From Moringa oleifera (lineage: Eukaryota > Streptophyta > Magnoliopsida > Brassicales > Moringaceae), in assembly GCA_021397835.1 (NCBI GenBank), contig JAJFZO010000396.1, positions 1,612,001-1,676,000 on the forward strand: DNA of 64,000 nucleotides. Direction: 5' to 3'. Each line of letters begins with the position of its first letter. Positions within the stretch are counted from its first letter, which is position 1. Below are positions 24,801-33,632 of this stretch, piece after piece. Made by a program: the position numbers and the translations under genes. Under the pieces are notes generated by a model that was not told where the DNA came from, did no database searches, and saw nothing but the letters and a program-made list of their open reading frames with translations.

Positions 24801-25522
24801 TTCGTATCGGCTTGAACCTCTTCAAACCAAGCAATTTTCTGGTATCAACTCTAGTGAGAATGGTCATGGCATATCTATCTTGAATTTGATGTAGTTCTCA
24901 TGTCGAGAATGGTGTCCTTTAATGCATACTCAACTGTTTGATAAGGGAAAATCCAAACCTGATTTTTAAGGCATGAAAATGCCATAGTTTTGTTTAAATA
25001 ACTTTCTTTGACTTTGTCTAAAGAAATGCATATTGAATTACTTTTGTCTAGCAGCCTACACCGGAAACTATATGCATAAAGACTTTGCTGCTTTGCTGAT
25101 TTTGGGTTCATTTCATGCTTTAGCCCAGCAATATTCTATATATTCTTTCTTGATGTATAAAGACCAATTCAAATAATGTAGTGCATTGATGGTTCATTTT
25201 CTTTGTTGACGCTGATAACTCTGTGTTCCCTCTCTCTACCTGTACTTGGAGGTACAACTGAGCTGAGTTTTTCCATGCTTGCAACCCTATATTAATGTAG
25301 CTGATACTCATGTTTGTAGGATATGTTTGAGGGTGGTCAATATTATGTTTCTTGATGGAAAAGTGTTGTGTTTTTTACACTCTTCATGTTCCATTTATTC
25401 TTTTCTTCCTACAGGCAAATACTACAGAAGAATTGCCAGAGCGGCTGATTGGTGCTGTCCGTGTTTCTCACGTGGAGCTTTCATCCGCTATTGTCCCAAA
25501 GCTGGAACCAAATCCATCTTGA
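7033..25522 (+). CDS. EDR2: EDR2-type protein (PH-START-DUF1336), 22 exons
   Basis: Homologue of Arabidopsis ENHANCED DISEASE RESISTANCE 2, a phosphoinositide/lipid-binding negative regulator of salicylate-dependent defence and cell death at endomembranes and plasma membrane (family knowledge). Exons: 7033-7170, 7681-7755, 11621-11674, 13470-13535, 13853-13956, 14925-14992, 15076-15192, 15387-15427, 15528-15628, 16562-16657, 18912-18976, 19065-19136, 19232-19387, 21002-21234, 21351-21390, 21812-21957, 22081-22182, 22627-22671, 22752-22892, 24184-24279, 24374-24475, 25415-25522. They sum to 2166 bases, 721 aa, in frame throughout; the Arabidopsis protein is about 718 aa. Residues 1-111 form the PH domain (start MSKVVYEGWMVRYGRRKIGR). 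A START-like domain spans about 170-385 (AVGVVEATCEEIF, VWPRDLCYVRYWRRNDDGSY). An acidic linker (DEYSDDDEEFQIAESEQE) follows, then DUF1336 at about 480-712 (LVAVDWFKDTKRMDH, STPCLLGKAVDCNYI). Large introns host LINE remnants. The acceptor of exon 16 could be 21812 or 21815. Confidence 0.95.
7870..8031. repeat. GTAT microsatellite followed by a 44-bp tandem duplication
   Basis: Eight or so 'tgta' units at about 7912-7938 are followed by two nearly identical copies of a 44-base block beginning 'atatgttggtgagtaggt' (about 7940-7983 and 7984-8027). The open frames reported across it on both strands are repeat translations. Confidence 0.85.
9050..9190 (+). mobile_element. Possible SINE remnant in EDR2 intron 2
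   Basis: A segment with 'ggtttcaaattccc', resembling a tRNA-type pol III B box, ends with an A-rich 'tatcaaaaagaaaaag' tail. No convincing A box or target-site duplication was identified. Weak call. Confidence 0.25.
11820..13180 (-). mobile_element. 5'-truncated L1-type LINE remnant, antisense in EDR2 intron 3
   Basis: Read on the minus strand, the segment starts near 13170 with the reverse-transcriptase C-terminal region (KKLARLKRSYSF, VLIKITLSSRPVYYIS). It continues with ILGKWLWKSIGKSDGLWRRV and SKAKVPSKVAFYAWE, and ends in the LINE 3' tail 'ggcaccccttggtgcc' plus an A-rich end at about 11820-11845. There are many frameshifts and stops, so it is a dead copy. Its 3' tail resembles that of the sense-oriented LINE at 16.8-18.3 kb, so both belong to one family. 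Apparent ORFs at 11747-12211 and 12971-13165 are parts of this or chance. Confidence 0.85.
15756..15822. repeat. (ACTC)n(TC)n microsatellite in EDR2 intron 9
   Basis: About six ACTC repeats followed by about twenty TC repeats, lying between the splice donor of exon 9 (15628) and the acceptor of exon 10 (16562). Confidence 0.95.
15996..16204. repeat. About 105-bp tandem duplication in EDR2 intron 9
   Basis: Two diverged copies, each starting 'cccttgccaataacaaa' or 'cccttgccattaacaaa' and ending 'gaggataaactaca'. They share 'gctgtgttattaa' in the middle. No coding potential. A simple local duplication. Confidence 0.8.
16830..18265 (+). mobile_element. 5'-truncated L1-type LINE remnant, sense in EDR2 intron 10
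   Basis: Broken ORF2 C-terminal sequence is readable: HIDLGDDVKYHLVKWGIVWQ, then RLWRRVIEARHGVEEGSWVM, then YGTHVWKAIRRG, GYKVGGGCFVKFRHGLSC and VFFEVAFFAWE. These match the region after the reverse transcriptase in plant L1 elements (zf-RVT type). It ends with 'ggcaccctcggtgctaaatg' and an A-rich tail near 18260. Several stops and frameshifts show it is inactive. The first about 330 bases contain an internal duplication. Confidence 0.85.
16832..17165. repeat. Tandem duplication of about 170 bp inside the LINE remnant
   Basis: The block from 'gacaagtgctttagtaa' through 'gtggagaaagggg' is present twice, both copies including 'agcagtcacattgacttggg'. The second copy is closer to LINE consensus by eye (HLVKWGIVWQPVEKRG versus a copy with a stop). 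Confidence 0.85.
19388..21001 (+). other. EDR2 intron 13 (1.6 kb), nothing recognised
   Basis: Contains a T-run at about 19838-19850 and short reading frames on both strands (20232-20585), none resembling a known protein or a LINE. Treated as ordinary intron. Confidence 0.5.
22893..24183 (+). other. EDR2 intron 19 (1.3 kb), possible unidentified insertion
   Basis: A CAG-rich stretch occurs at 23300-23330 and a somewhat GC-richer segment at 23215-23400. No recognisable protein or terminal repeats. Open frames here (23218-23427, 23533-23823) look like chance. Confidence 0.4.
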
Positions 25523-26113
25523 CTGGAACCATTTATGACAGTGGAGTTCATACAGTATCGTTGTTGGAAATACATGTATTCATTCTCAATTTAATTGTTT
25601 TTTTTTTTCCCTTTTCCTTCTCCTGATCTGTTGGCATTAAAGGAGGGGTTTGGGGAGAGGAATATGAATTTGATTGTCATCAGTGTTTCCAGACAGGCTT
25701 TTTGTCATTCAATGGTGAAAGGAAAGGTCATAGTTACTCATTTTCTTTTTTGGTTAAGCAGGCATTTCTTAGTATTTCTGATTCATGCTGGTATTATTTT
25801 GCATTAACTTTTGAAATTCTTATGGCATCTTTCCTGATTGCTTTCACTTAAAGCTGGAATTTTTTTCTGGGAGACTGTCTCCCACCACCCTACTCCCCCA
25901 TGTAAATGGAAAACTTGAATCCTATTATTAAAAATCAATTGAGTTGGTTTCGGTTAGGTTACATCTTTTATATATATATATATGGACTTTTTGAGTAAAT
26001 TAGAGAGGGAAAGGTTAGATTTATACATATATGTATGTATGTATGTATGTATCGCTCCTGATAATACCATATAATAGCTATTGGACAAGTGTATGCCTTT
26101 GTAGTTGATAAAG
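25523..26113. other. Convergent intergenic region between EDR2 and the UGT gene
   Basis: About 590 bases shared by the 3' ends of the two convergent genes. It contains a (TA)n run at about 25970-25983 and a (TATG)n run at 26026-26052. Poly(A) signals cannot be assigned confidently. Confidence 0.6.
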
Positions 26114-27904
26114 TTAGTCCATACATCCAAAAACAAAGTTGAAATTTGAGACACCGTTGTCACTCACACCTAAAGCTCTCACTTGGCTGATCAAATCTTC
26201 AAAAGCATGTAAAGCAGCCACCGAGCTTGCTGGGAATCCGTTCTCAAATATAGCCCTAAGTCTTGCTGCTTGGTTTTTCACATCTTCATCTCCCAGCAGT
26301 TTCTCTATTCCTCTGATTATATCATCCTTCTTTACCATTTGCGATTGATCATCAGACATCATGCAACCCACCTTATGGTAGGCCACCACCAACTTGGCGT
26401 TATAGTGTTGGTCACCTCTGATGGGCCACGCCAAAAGTGGGACCCCACGCCCGATTGCCTCCACGGTTGAATTCCATCCGCAGTGTGATAAAAACCCACC
26501 CGTCGACGGGTGGCTCAGTATCAACAGCTGTGGTGCCCAGCCCCGTATTATCAACCCCCTGTCGCCCACTCCCTCGTCTAGGCCAGTAGGGAAGTAACCT
26601 TCCTCTTCAGAGTCGGTACCATTTGAACCGGGTGGCCCATGTGGACCCGGTCTACCTGAACCGGGTTGGATCACCCAGATAAATGGACGGTTTGATGCTT
26701 CTAAGGCATCGGCCAACACTTCTAGCTCTTCCACGGTGGGCCCAACCAGACTGCCGAATGATATGTAAAGCACTGACTTCTGCGTCTTCGAATCCAACCA
26801 TGCAATCACTTCATCTTCAGACAGACTGGACCGCCGGCCCGCGCGAGTTTCACGGTCGTGAAAAAGTGAACCGATGGATTTCCAAAATTTTTCGGGCAAT
26901 AACGGGCCAACACCCCAAACCGGTTTCCCCGTCTTATTGGCGAGATAGTCAATAAAGGGACGTTCCAGATCATCACACGTGTTGACGATCAAGGCAATTG
27001 ACTCGGCAGTCTCTTTCACCCACATTGGCTGATCGGTGGGTTTAGGTGGGCCTGAATTACATGGTGGCGCTGGAAATTGATGTCCGGGACCAGGTGGAAC
27101 CAAATTTTGATGTTCCGAAGCAGTCGGTGGACCAGGAAAAGGAGCCATGGGGCCTGGTGGGTTTGAAGCACCCGGAGGTTCAGGAAACGGAGTACCAGGA
27201 CTATGAGGGCCCCAAGAATTAGGTGGTCTAGGAAAAGGAGCTCTGGGGCCTGGTGGGTCCGAAGCACCGTGAGGTCCAAAAACTGGAGACCCAGGACTAT
27301 ATGGGCCCCACGCACCCCGCGGTCCAGGAAAAGGTGCCCCCGGGCCAGGTGGACCACCTCCGTGGCCGGGAGGATCATGTGGTCTACGCTTAAGATCCGC
27401 CTCCGTGAGCGCCATTTCTTCGGGTAACCCTGGAAGCAGACGAATTTCTCCAGGTCCGATATCAACCGGCTGGGCCTTCGATATAGCGTATTCCATGGCA
27501 GATGAACAGGCTCCGGAGGTGAAAAACGAAATAGTCGGGACATCAAATCTTCTGAAAACATCTCCAGCCCAGCTCATCATGACATCGACGATTGCACAAA
27601 CGAGCAGACCCGCACCCGGGGAACCAGATCGCTCGGAAAGGAGTTCTTGAAGCCCTTGGGTTGGTTGGTGGAAGTGGTGGCCCGGGTCTGACCCGGGTTC
27701 CGGTGGAGGTCCCTGGGGTGAAGGTATTTCGTTAACTTCAACGAGAGGGTGGTGGAGGAAAGAGGAGGGAATAGAGGAGGAGAGCTGTGAGGAGATGACA
27801 AGTGTGGTTTTGTAGTGGCGTGAGGCTAACTGTTTGCAGAGCTCCATGCATGGGAAGAGATGACCTTGCGCAAAGAAAGGCAATACCCATATCTCCTTCG
27901 ACAT
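26114..27904 (-). CDS. Family-1 UDP-glycosyltransferase with Pro/Gly-rich repeat insert
   Basis: An intronless gene of 596 aa for a GT1 (GT-B fold) UDP-sugar-dependent glycosyltransferase, which transfers sugar to small acceptors in the cytosol. The start is chosen because MSKEIWVLPFFAQGHLFPCM aligns with UGT N termini. His15 is the expected catalytic base and Asp107 a candidate partner. The 44-residue PSPG box is at 456-499, starting WAPQ, containing HCGWNSTVEAIGRGVP and ending DQ, which favours UDP-glucose. Residues about 174-291 form a Pro/Gly-rich insert in the interdomain region, including two 32-residue repeats and part of a third, so the protein is about 100 aa longer than a typical 450-500 aa UGT. 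The frame is open throughout. Acceptor unknown. The PSPG and flanking GPLLPE and GYFP motifs say UGT; I do not assign a UGT number. Confidence 0.95.
   Translation of the reverse strand: MSKEIWVLPFFAQGHLFPCMELCKQLASRHYKTTLVISSQLSSSIPSSFLHHPLVEVNEIPSPQGPPPEPGSDPGHHFHQPTQGLQELLSERSGSPGAGLLVCAIVDVMMSWAGDVFRRFDVPTISFFTSGACSSAMEYAISKAQPVDIGPGEIRLLPGLPEEMALTEADLKRRPHDPPGHGGGPPGPGAPFPGPRGAWGPYSPGSPVFGPHGASDPPGPRAPFPRPPNSWGPHSPGTPFPEPPGASNPPGPMAPFPGPPTASEHQNLVPPGPGHQFPAPPCNSGPPKPTDQPMWVKETAESIALIVNTCDDLERPFIDYLANKTGKPVWGVGPLLPEKFWKSIGSLFHDRETRAGRRSSLSEDEVIAWLDSKTQKSVLYISFGSLVGPTVEELEVLADALEASNRPFIWVIQPGSGRPGPHGPPGSNGTDSEEEGYFPTGLDEGVGDRGLIIRGWAPQLLILSHPSTGGFLSHCGWNSTVEAIGRGVPLLAWPIRGDQHYNAKLVVAYHKVGCMMSDDQSQMVKKDDIIRGIEKLLGDEDVKNQAARLRAIFENGFPASSVAALHAFEDLISQVRALGVSDNGVSNFNFVFGCMD
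27032..27385 (-). repeat. 96-bp coding tandem repeats (collagen-like insert of the UGT)
   Basis: Codons for residues 174-291 of the UGT. Two 32-residue units (about 27257-27352 and 27161-27256) share the pattern PPGPxAPFPxP, xxxWGPxSPG(S/T)P, then PxGAS(D/N). A third, partial unit, PPGPMAPFPGPPTAS, follows. Unit length is a multiple of three and the frame is kept. Confidence 0.9.
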
Positions 27905-27962
27905 CTTTGAGCTTCTTGCTGTAGTTATTACCAGCTTCTTCTCTGTGATGCTCCATCTTAAT

Positions 27963-27985
27963 TTCGTGAAATATATATAGTTCTT
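27963..27985 (-). promoter_or_regulatory. Probable TATA box of the UGT gene
   Basis: On the minus strand 'aactatatatatttcac' lies about 60-75 bases upstream of the ATG at 27904, a plausible TATA position for a short leader. Position-based inference only. Confidence 0.5.
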
Positions 27986-28099
27986 TAACGACTGTTGACA
28001 AGAAAAAGACAGGAAGAAAGCTTAACTGATAAGAAAAAGAAGTGAATAAATAAAGATCTTTGACAGGTAGAATCACCTGCATGGGATCTTATGACTGTT

Positions 28100-29330
28100 A
28101 GTTAGTAAAGCATGAGAGATTTTTCAAGGAAAGTAAAATGGAAATTCTGCAACTCAAAAGTCTTTTTTCATGTCCGGTTGCAGGAGAAGTATATGAAAGT
28201 ATGAGCTTTTCACTAATTAAACGAAAATGGTTGACCGTTGACCCTTTGTTCTGCTTCATTTTCAATTGCTTAGCCGCGTTAATAAGGAGCACTAACCAGC
28301 ACGTAGGGGAGACACGCAGGTTGGTGGGCTAACTTAGGAGAAATTACAAGAAATATTAGTGAGGTTTTATTTGCATCTTAACTTTGAGATATTTAAATAT
28401 TAGAAGTTTCAATGATAAAATATTATCATGCTTGATGACAACTTTAAAGAATTTCATTTGGGATATGTTAGAAAAATTTTAAATAAATTTAAATATCTTA
28501 TTATTTTCTTTTTTCTTTATATTAGTTATTTAAATATCATAAATTTTTCAAGAATAATTATCATTTGAATGTATTAGTTTAAATGATGGTAAAACTTTAA
28601 ACAATTTTATCCTTTTTAGTTTAAAAAAAACAACATATTATTTCAAAGATTATATATCTTAAAATTTTGTCAATTCATTATTCATAAATATTAAATCACA
28701 AGCTTCCATTTATTTGCCTAAAAAAATAAATTTAATAATAATATTCCTTCCTTATATATATATATATATATATATAACATTTTTACAAAAATATTTATGT
28801 AAATTATATTCACTATTATAAATACATCCTTTAATGATAATCGAAAAATAAGTAACGATAAAGCTTTCTTACGTTTTACTGTACAATGTCAGTTGTTTAG
28901 CAACTAATGTTGAAAGATCCCTTTAATGTTAATTTTAAAAGAATTGATATTATAATTAAGTAACATTTTTAATAATAGTTTTTGAGAAAAATGATATTAA
29001 AAATATGTCATTTATTTCACCTAATTGTTCATGTTATTATATTTAATTCAATGGTCAAAGTTATAATTTGTGCATTAAAATCTAAACCATATTGTATATA
29101 CCCATTTGTCTCTAAATCATATTGTATATACCCATTTGTAAATCAGATAGAAGCAATAGAAAATTAATACTTGCTTAAAGGATAAGTCTTGGACTATGTT
29201 ATATTGGATTAATAAATACATGTTTGTCTTCCGTACTCTTAAATTCCCCATCACTACAATCTTCTTCTGTAGGGAATTTTTGTGAAGCTTAGGGTCAAAC
29301 TCTATCTAAAATCATATACTTTGAAAACTG
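28100..29330. other. AT-rich spacer upstream of the UGT gene
   Basis: Low-complexity A/T sequence with a (TA)n run at about 28756-28776. A short direct repeat at 29085-29141 (two copies of 'tattgtatatacccatttgt') is present. No gene recognised. Confidence 0.55.
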
Positions 29331-29339
29331 AAATTGTAA

Positions 29340-30537
29340 TATTGATGGGCTACATGCACAGAAGACAGGAGGTTTTCATAGCTAGCAAAATAAAATCAAG
29401 TGCTTATTTTCAGTAACAGTTAAATAACAAGATCATCTCAAGCTGAAGGAAGATTATACTTTCTTGCTGGTACGAACAGAGATATACTTATTCCTCACTT
29501 TCCTCAGGACTTTCCAGGGACTTGGTAGCACCTGTTCAAACAATAATATAACATAATAAGTTAGAGGGGAAAATGTTGAATTTAGCAGTTCAAGTTTACA
29601 ACATAATGGATCTAGTAACCTGCACCATTTATTGTGTGAAGCAACCTCTACATATGAAATTGTAAAATAATTACTGAAAAAGTATACACCCAGATCTTAT
29701 AAGATCAGGCTCTTAATTGAATATAATTAGTTTCGGTGCATTGTTGATGATAGCTTCTTTGTTAAGCTCCTCCACCAAAAGCATTTCTGGGTTGCAAAGC
29801 TCTTTTGGCCTGTTAGCTGTTAAATGAGAAAATTATAAGCAGATTTTACTACTGCATTAGCTTACACCAGTAAAGATGAAAAGAAACAACTCAATAAATA
29901 AATGAAAACACTATGAAACCATAAATAATACATTAGACACACCAATATTGCCAAATAATTATCACTATCAAAATTATGATGTGAAAGGTCTAAATAGTGG
30001 CGGCTTTGAGCCTTATCCCAACCATTTCATGCTAGAAAGTCTTGGAATTGACCATACGTGTAATCTGAGTAGGGGTAAATTTAGGATAAAAATTGCAGTA
30101 GCTATTTCCCCAATACCCTCAGTAATTGCTAGAATATTCTAGTGAAATTTATATTATTGACTATAGATTAACATATAAAAAAACTATAGCCTTCTAGATA
30201 TCTTCGAATTCAAAGAAATTTTCAAGTTACCTTCCATTCTTAGTTTCTCTTTTCTTTCTACCCAGAACACTGAAAGCTCAAAGCACTTTATTCCAATGTT
30301 AGCCCCTCCAATGAACATATTATCCTTTTGACTTGTAACTCTCCCATCCACTCCACATGAGCCAGACAACTTTGCTATTGACCTTAGTTCCAAGCATAAT
30401 TCTCCCAATTCCTCATAAATTCCGCTTAACAGAGTTTCCTTAAACTACTCAAAGACTTGGGAAGGAAGAAAAAGAAAGTTTGCGAACTCAAGCACGTAGG
30501 AAGGACAATGAAGAATGCAAATTAATTCAAGACTTCA

Positions 30538-30581
<44 letters not shown>

Positions 30582-30910
30582 TGTCTATATGGACAGTTCT
30601 TTCTCATAGCTGTTCCAGAAATAGCAAATATTTATACGTCAGACATGTAACTAAGACCACATACATGGCATGTCTTCGCAACATAGAGTTTTACAAGAGA
30701 AGAAAATAGATGTCCTATAACAAGAGAGATACACTGGAAGGAAGGTAGATGCATTTTCTCATTAGAAGTTTAGACAATCATTTGTTAAGGTTCCACATAT
30801 ACAAAGAATGCTACCTATGTTGGCCAATATTTTTCAAGAGAGAATGCGACCTAGAGAAAGGGGTATTGGTCACCAAGCAATTATCATGGCGTTGATAACT
30901 ACACAAGTTG
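29340..30910 (-). pseudogene. Partial duplicated pseudogene of the DUF1995 gene
   Basis: Collinear, same-orientation copy of parts of the gene at 36.4-39.8 kb. Exon 9 is recognisable at about 29440-29540 (SPWKVLRKVRNKYIS-like), with an internal deletion of about 35 bases that removes the conserved MPSLKEVALD tail. Exon 7 is at about 29693-29801 (EMLLVEELNKEAIIN) and has a stop where LIIFNGELD is expected (FN then TAA). Exon 8 and its flanks are deleted, as is everything from exon 6 into exon 3. At 29801-29820 exon 7 sequence ('ggttgcaaagc') is joined directly to exon 3 sequence ('tcttttggcctgttag'). Intron-like sequence matching 38640-39770 continues to 30910. It is clearly non-coding. The (TA)n at 30541-30577 lies in the block. 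Confidence 0.9.
30541..30577. repeat. (TA)n microsatellite
   Basis: Eighteen or so TA units inside the duplicated block. The intact parent locus has only a short 'gtatatatgtatacat' at the equivalent place (about 39462), so the expansion post-dates the duplication. Confidence 0.9.
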
Positions 30911-31659
30911 GAGAGAGGTGATCGTGGCTGCAGGGAGGCTAAATGCTCACTTGGAAGCTGCCGGGTCTGCCAAATCCATCACCGGTTTTGCACAATTTAG
31001 ATGAGCAGCTCTTATAACCTGAAAGATCACTGATTCTTTTATTTTTTCTTTTATATGATATTTTCTTATCATCAGTACACAAAATTTTTTGATCCAACAA
31101 CTCATATATGAAAATTGAAAAGATTCAAACCCTCAGAGATCTGATTCTTCTGTTTTTGGTAAGAATCAAATACAAACCCCTGCTTAGGACATAAGGTGCA
31201 GTTTTTTGTGAGACATGGTAATATTGCATTCCAATAACTCTCTTCATAGTTGATACTTGTCAAGGAACATCCAAAGGGAGAACTCCGTATCTAGATATAC
31301 ATGATAGGATGATGTGCTACAATAGATAAAAGATACGAGCATTCACTAAAATTTTGATTTTTCCAAGCCATCATCATCCTGGTAAAGTAGAAAAGATTGT
31401 TCTTTATTCCCCGCATAACCTCGTTACTTTCTACCCTTCATTATCAATCAATCAATCATAAATATGCAAGAGTATATGAGAAAAGATAAATTAGTTTGAA
31501 ACTAAACATGATAGTTTAGATATCGAGCCCAACTCAAATTGCCACAAAGCATGAATGACAATGAATTCAAAACAGAAGCAAAATAAGTGCTCATCACAAT
31601 TTAGTCTAAAGCAGATGAATTCAACATACTTCACAAAACTAAACTAGAACTAATAAAAG

Positions 31660-32994
31660 CTACTGTCGGGTTTCAGCTTTCTTCTTTTGCCAAAGCCTGT
31701 CCAGGGCACTGTCAGCCTCACCCTGCAATGCAATGTTCAACCAACAGATCAACAATGGAGTTCAGCATAGAACAATCATAGTTAAGAAAAGGTCCAAACA
31801 AAACATGCAAACAGTTTACATTTCAGTAAAAAGTTATGGACTAATGTTACCAACTTCCAAAAATCTGCGATAGTTCCAATGGAAAAAAAATTGCTTAATC
31901 TCATAGAACAGATCCAACTTGTGGGCAAACGAAATATTTGACTATTAGCACTGTACATTTTCATCTTGAAACACCAGCAATGAAGTCAAATTGAATTCCC
32001 AGGCTCTCAAAAAAATTTTCATCAACCAACATCACTCAGATTAAGCCTCACAAACCGATGGGCACAATATATTAGGAAAACATCCTAGTTTAACTTCTGA
32101 ACTTAATTTTGCTTATTCTCGGGCTAAAACAAAATATTTGACTACTAGTGTTGTGTATTTTCACCTTGAAACACCAGCAATGAAATCATGCTGAAATCTC
32201 AGGCTCTCAACAATCTTTCATCAATCAATACCACTCACATTAAGCATCAGAAACCAATGGGCAAAAGAGAATAGGGAAAACTTCTTAGTTAAACTTCTGA
32301 GCTAAATTCTTTTGCTAAATGTGATAGGTAAGACTAACAATACATCTGTCAGAGATCTATAGGTCCCAAAATATATAACAAATCCATGCCCCGGATTATA
32401 GTCATGCAGATATCTCAGACATTTTCTATTAATTACCCAACATTTTGGAAAAAAAAAAATCGCAGATACTCCCATGAACAAAGTTGCAGTTAGATTAAAA
32501 CATATGAGCAGAATCAGTCCTACAAAAACAATATTTTTGACTCCAAACAACACCCAATTGCATACAGAAGCAATGCAAACCAACAACATAACATGAAATT
32601 TAAAGGGATATCAAGACAAAGGCCCAAGACAAACACGCATGCATACGACTAAAACAATAATAAATGAAATCCAAGATACATAACAAATGCTTCAGCATAT
32701 GGAAAGCAAGGTGCAACAACAAACCTGGGCACGAACAAAGCCGCAAAGGGCAAATGTGCTGAATTGAGCAGTGTAAACGCCGTCGGCATCCAAATGCCCA
32801 ATGTTGATTTGGACTGAAGCGTGGTCCTTCGCAGTAATAAGCCTGTTAGTGGCGGAGCTGCAAAGACATCATCCTCTTTATAGGATTTCGAACTTAAAAA
32901 AGCTTATTTTGAAACAAAAAATTGAAAAAAAAACTTCAATATACCACTTTCTAGGGATGCACAAATCCATGTTTTGACCCTCCTCGTTCTGCAT
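31660..32994 (-). CDS. RPS21: 40S ribosomal protein S21 (eS21), 3 exons
   Basis: Cytosolic small-subunit ribosomal protein eS21, needed for 40S maturation and translation initiation. Exons on the minus strand: 32945-32994, 32725-32857 and 31660-31722, in frame, 81 aa, the normal size for plant eS21. It starts [19 protein letters not shown], continues [17 protein letters not shown] and [20 protein letters not shown], and ends KKKAETRQ. The start ATG is the one conserved in plants. Residue 12 is Cys (TGC), where the family usually has Tyr (DLYIPRK). Intron 2 (1.0 kb) carries a 200-bp duplication. The gene lies between the DUF1995 gene and its broken copy, all on the same strand. Confidence 0.95.
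31929..32310. repeat. About 200-bp tandem duplication in RPS21 intron 2
   Basis: Two copies beginning 'aaatatttgactattagc' or 'aaatatttgactactagt' and both containing 'aaacaccagcaatgaa' and 'caggctctcaa'. They are offset by about 200 bases and diverged by about 20 percent by eye. No coding role; the ORFs at 31782-31964 and 32302-32589 are chance. Confidence 0.85.
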
Positions 32995-33203
32995 CTTTGC
33001 TGATCCTTTTGCTAACCAAACACACAAACCTCAAAGGACGATCTGAATCAACAATGATAGATTATAAACAAAATAAAATTAGGGTATTTTAAACAAATTG
33101 GTATAGAGAGTGATAGAAAGGGCGGCGGCCAAGGGAAGGAGAAGGAGAGAGAGAGGAAGAGGAAGAGGAACGCCGGGGAAACGGTTCTCCCTTTAGGTGC
33201 CCA

Positions 33204-33212
33204 AAACCCTAA
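33204..33212 (+). promoter_or_regulatory. Telo-box (AAACCCTAA) upstream of RPS21
   Basis: The motif 'aaaaccctaa' sits about 210 bases upstream of the RPS21 ATG, just beyond a purine-rich stretch (33115-33180 on the plus strand, CT-rich on the coding strand). Telo-boxes near the transcription start are a known hallmark of plant ribosomal-protein promoters, where they contribute to expression in dividing cells. Placement fits; activity is inferred. Confidence 0.7.
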
Positions 33213-33239
33213 TTCTTGTGGAGACTAAAAGACCCTTTA

Positions 33240-33597
33240 CTGCTTTTATTTCTCTCGCTATGAATGGATTTCACTCCTAAATTGAAACCTAAATACAAAA
33301 GAAATTTTTAATTAAAATAAGTTTTCAAAATTTATGGGTTATCTATGATTGAATTATTTGTATATTTAATTTTAATTTGATTTATATTATATTTAGTTTA
33401 ATAATAATAAAAAATTAAAAATATTTTTATTATCAGAATATCTCAAAAAAATCGAAATAACTTTTACGCATTATTTAAAGTTTATTTTTTAAATTTGAAT
33501 AATTTTTAACTTATAAGTTATTTTAAGTGAATCGTTTAATTTTTTTAATGATTTAAATTAAATATAAATATATATTTATTTAATACTTAAAAATCTA

Positions 33598-33632
<35 letters not shown>

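Noticed and set aside
27016..27561. 181-aa minus-strand ORF overlapping the UGT
   Set aside because: A different frame of the repeat-rich UGT coding sequence, open only because the GC-rich repeat lacks stops in that frame.
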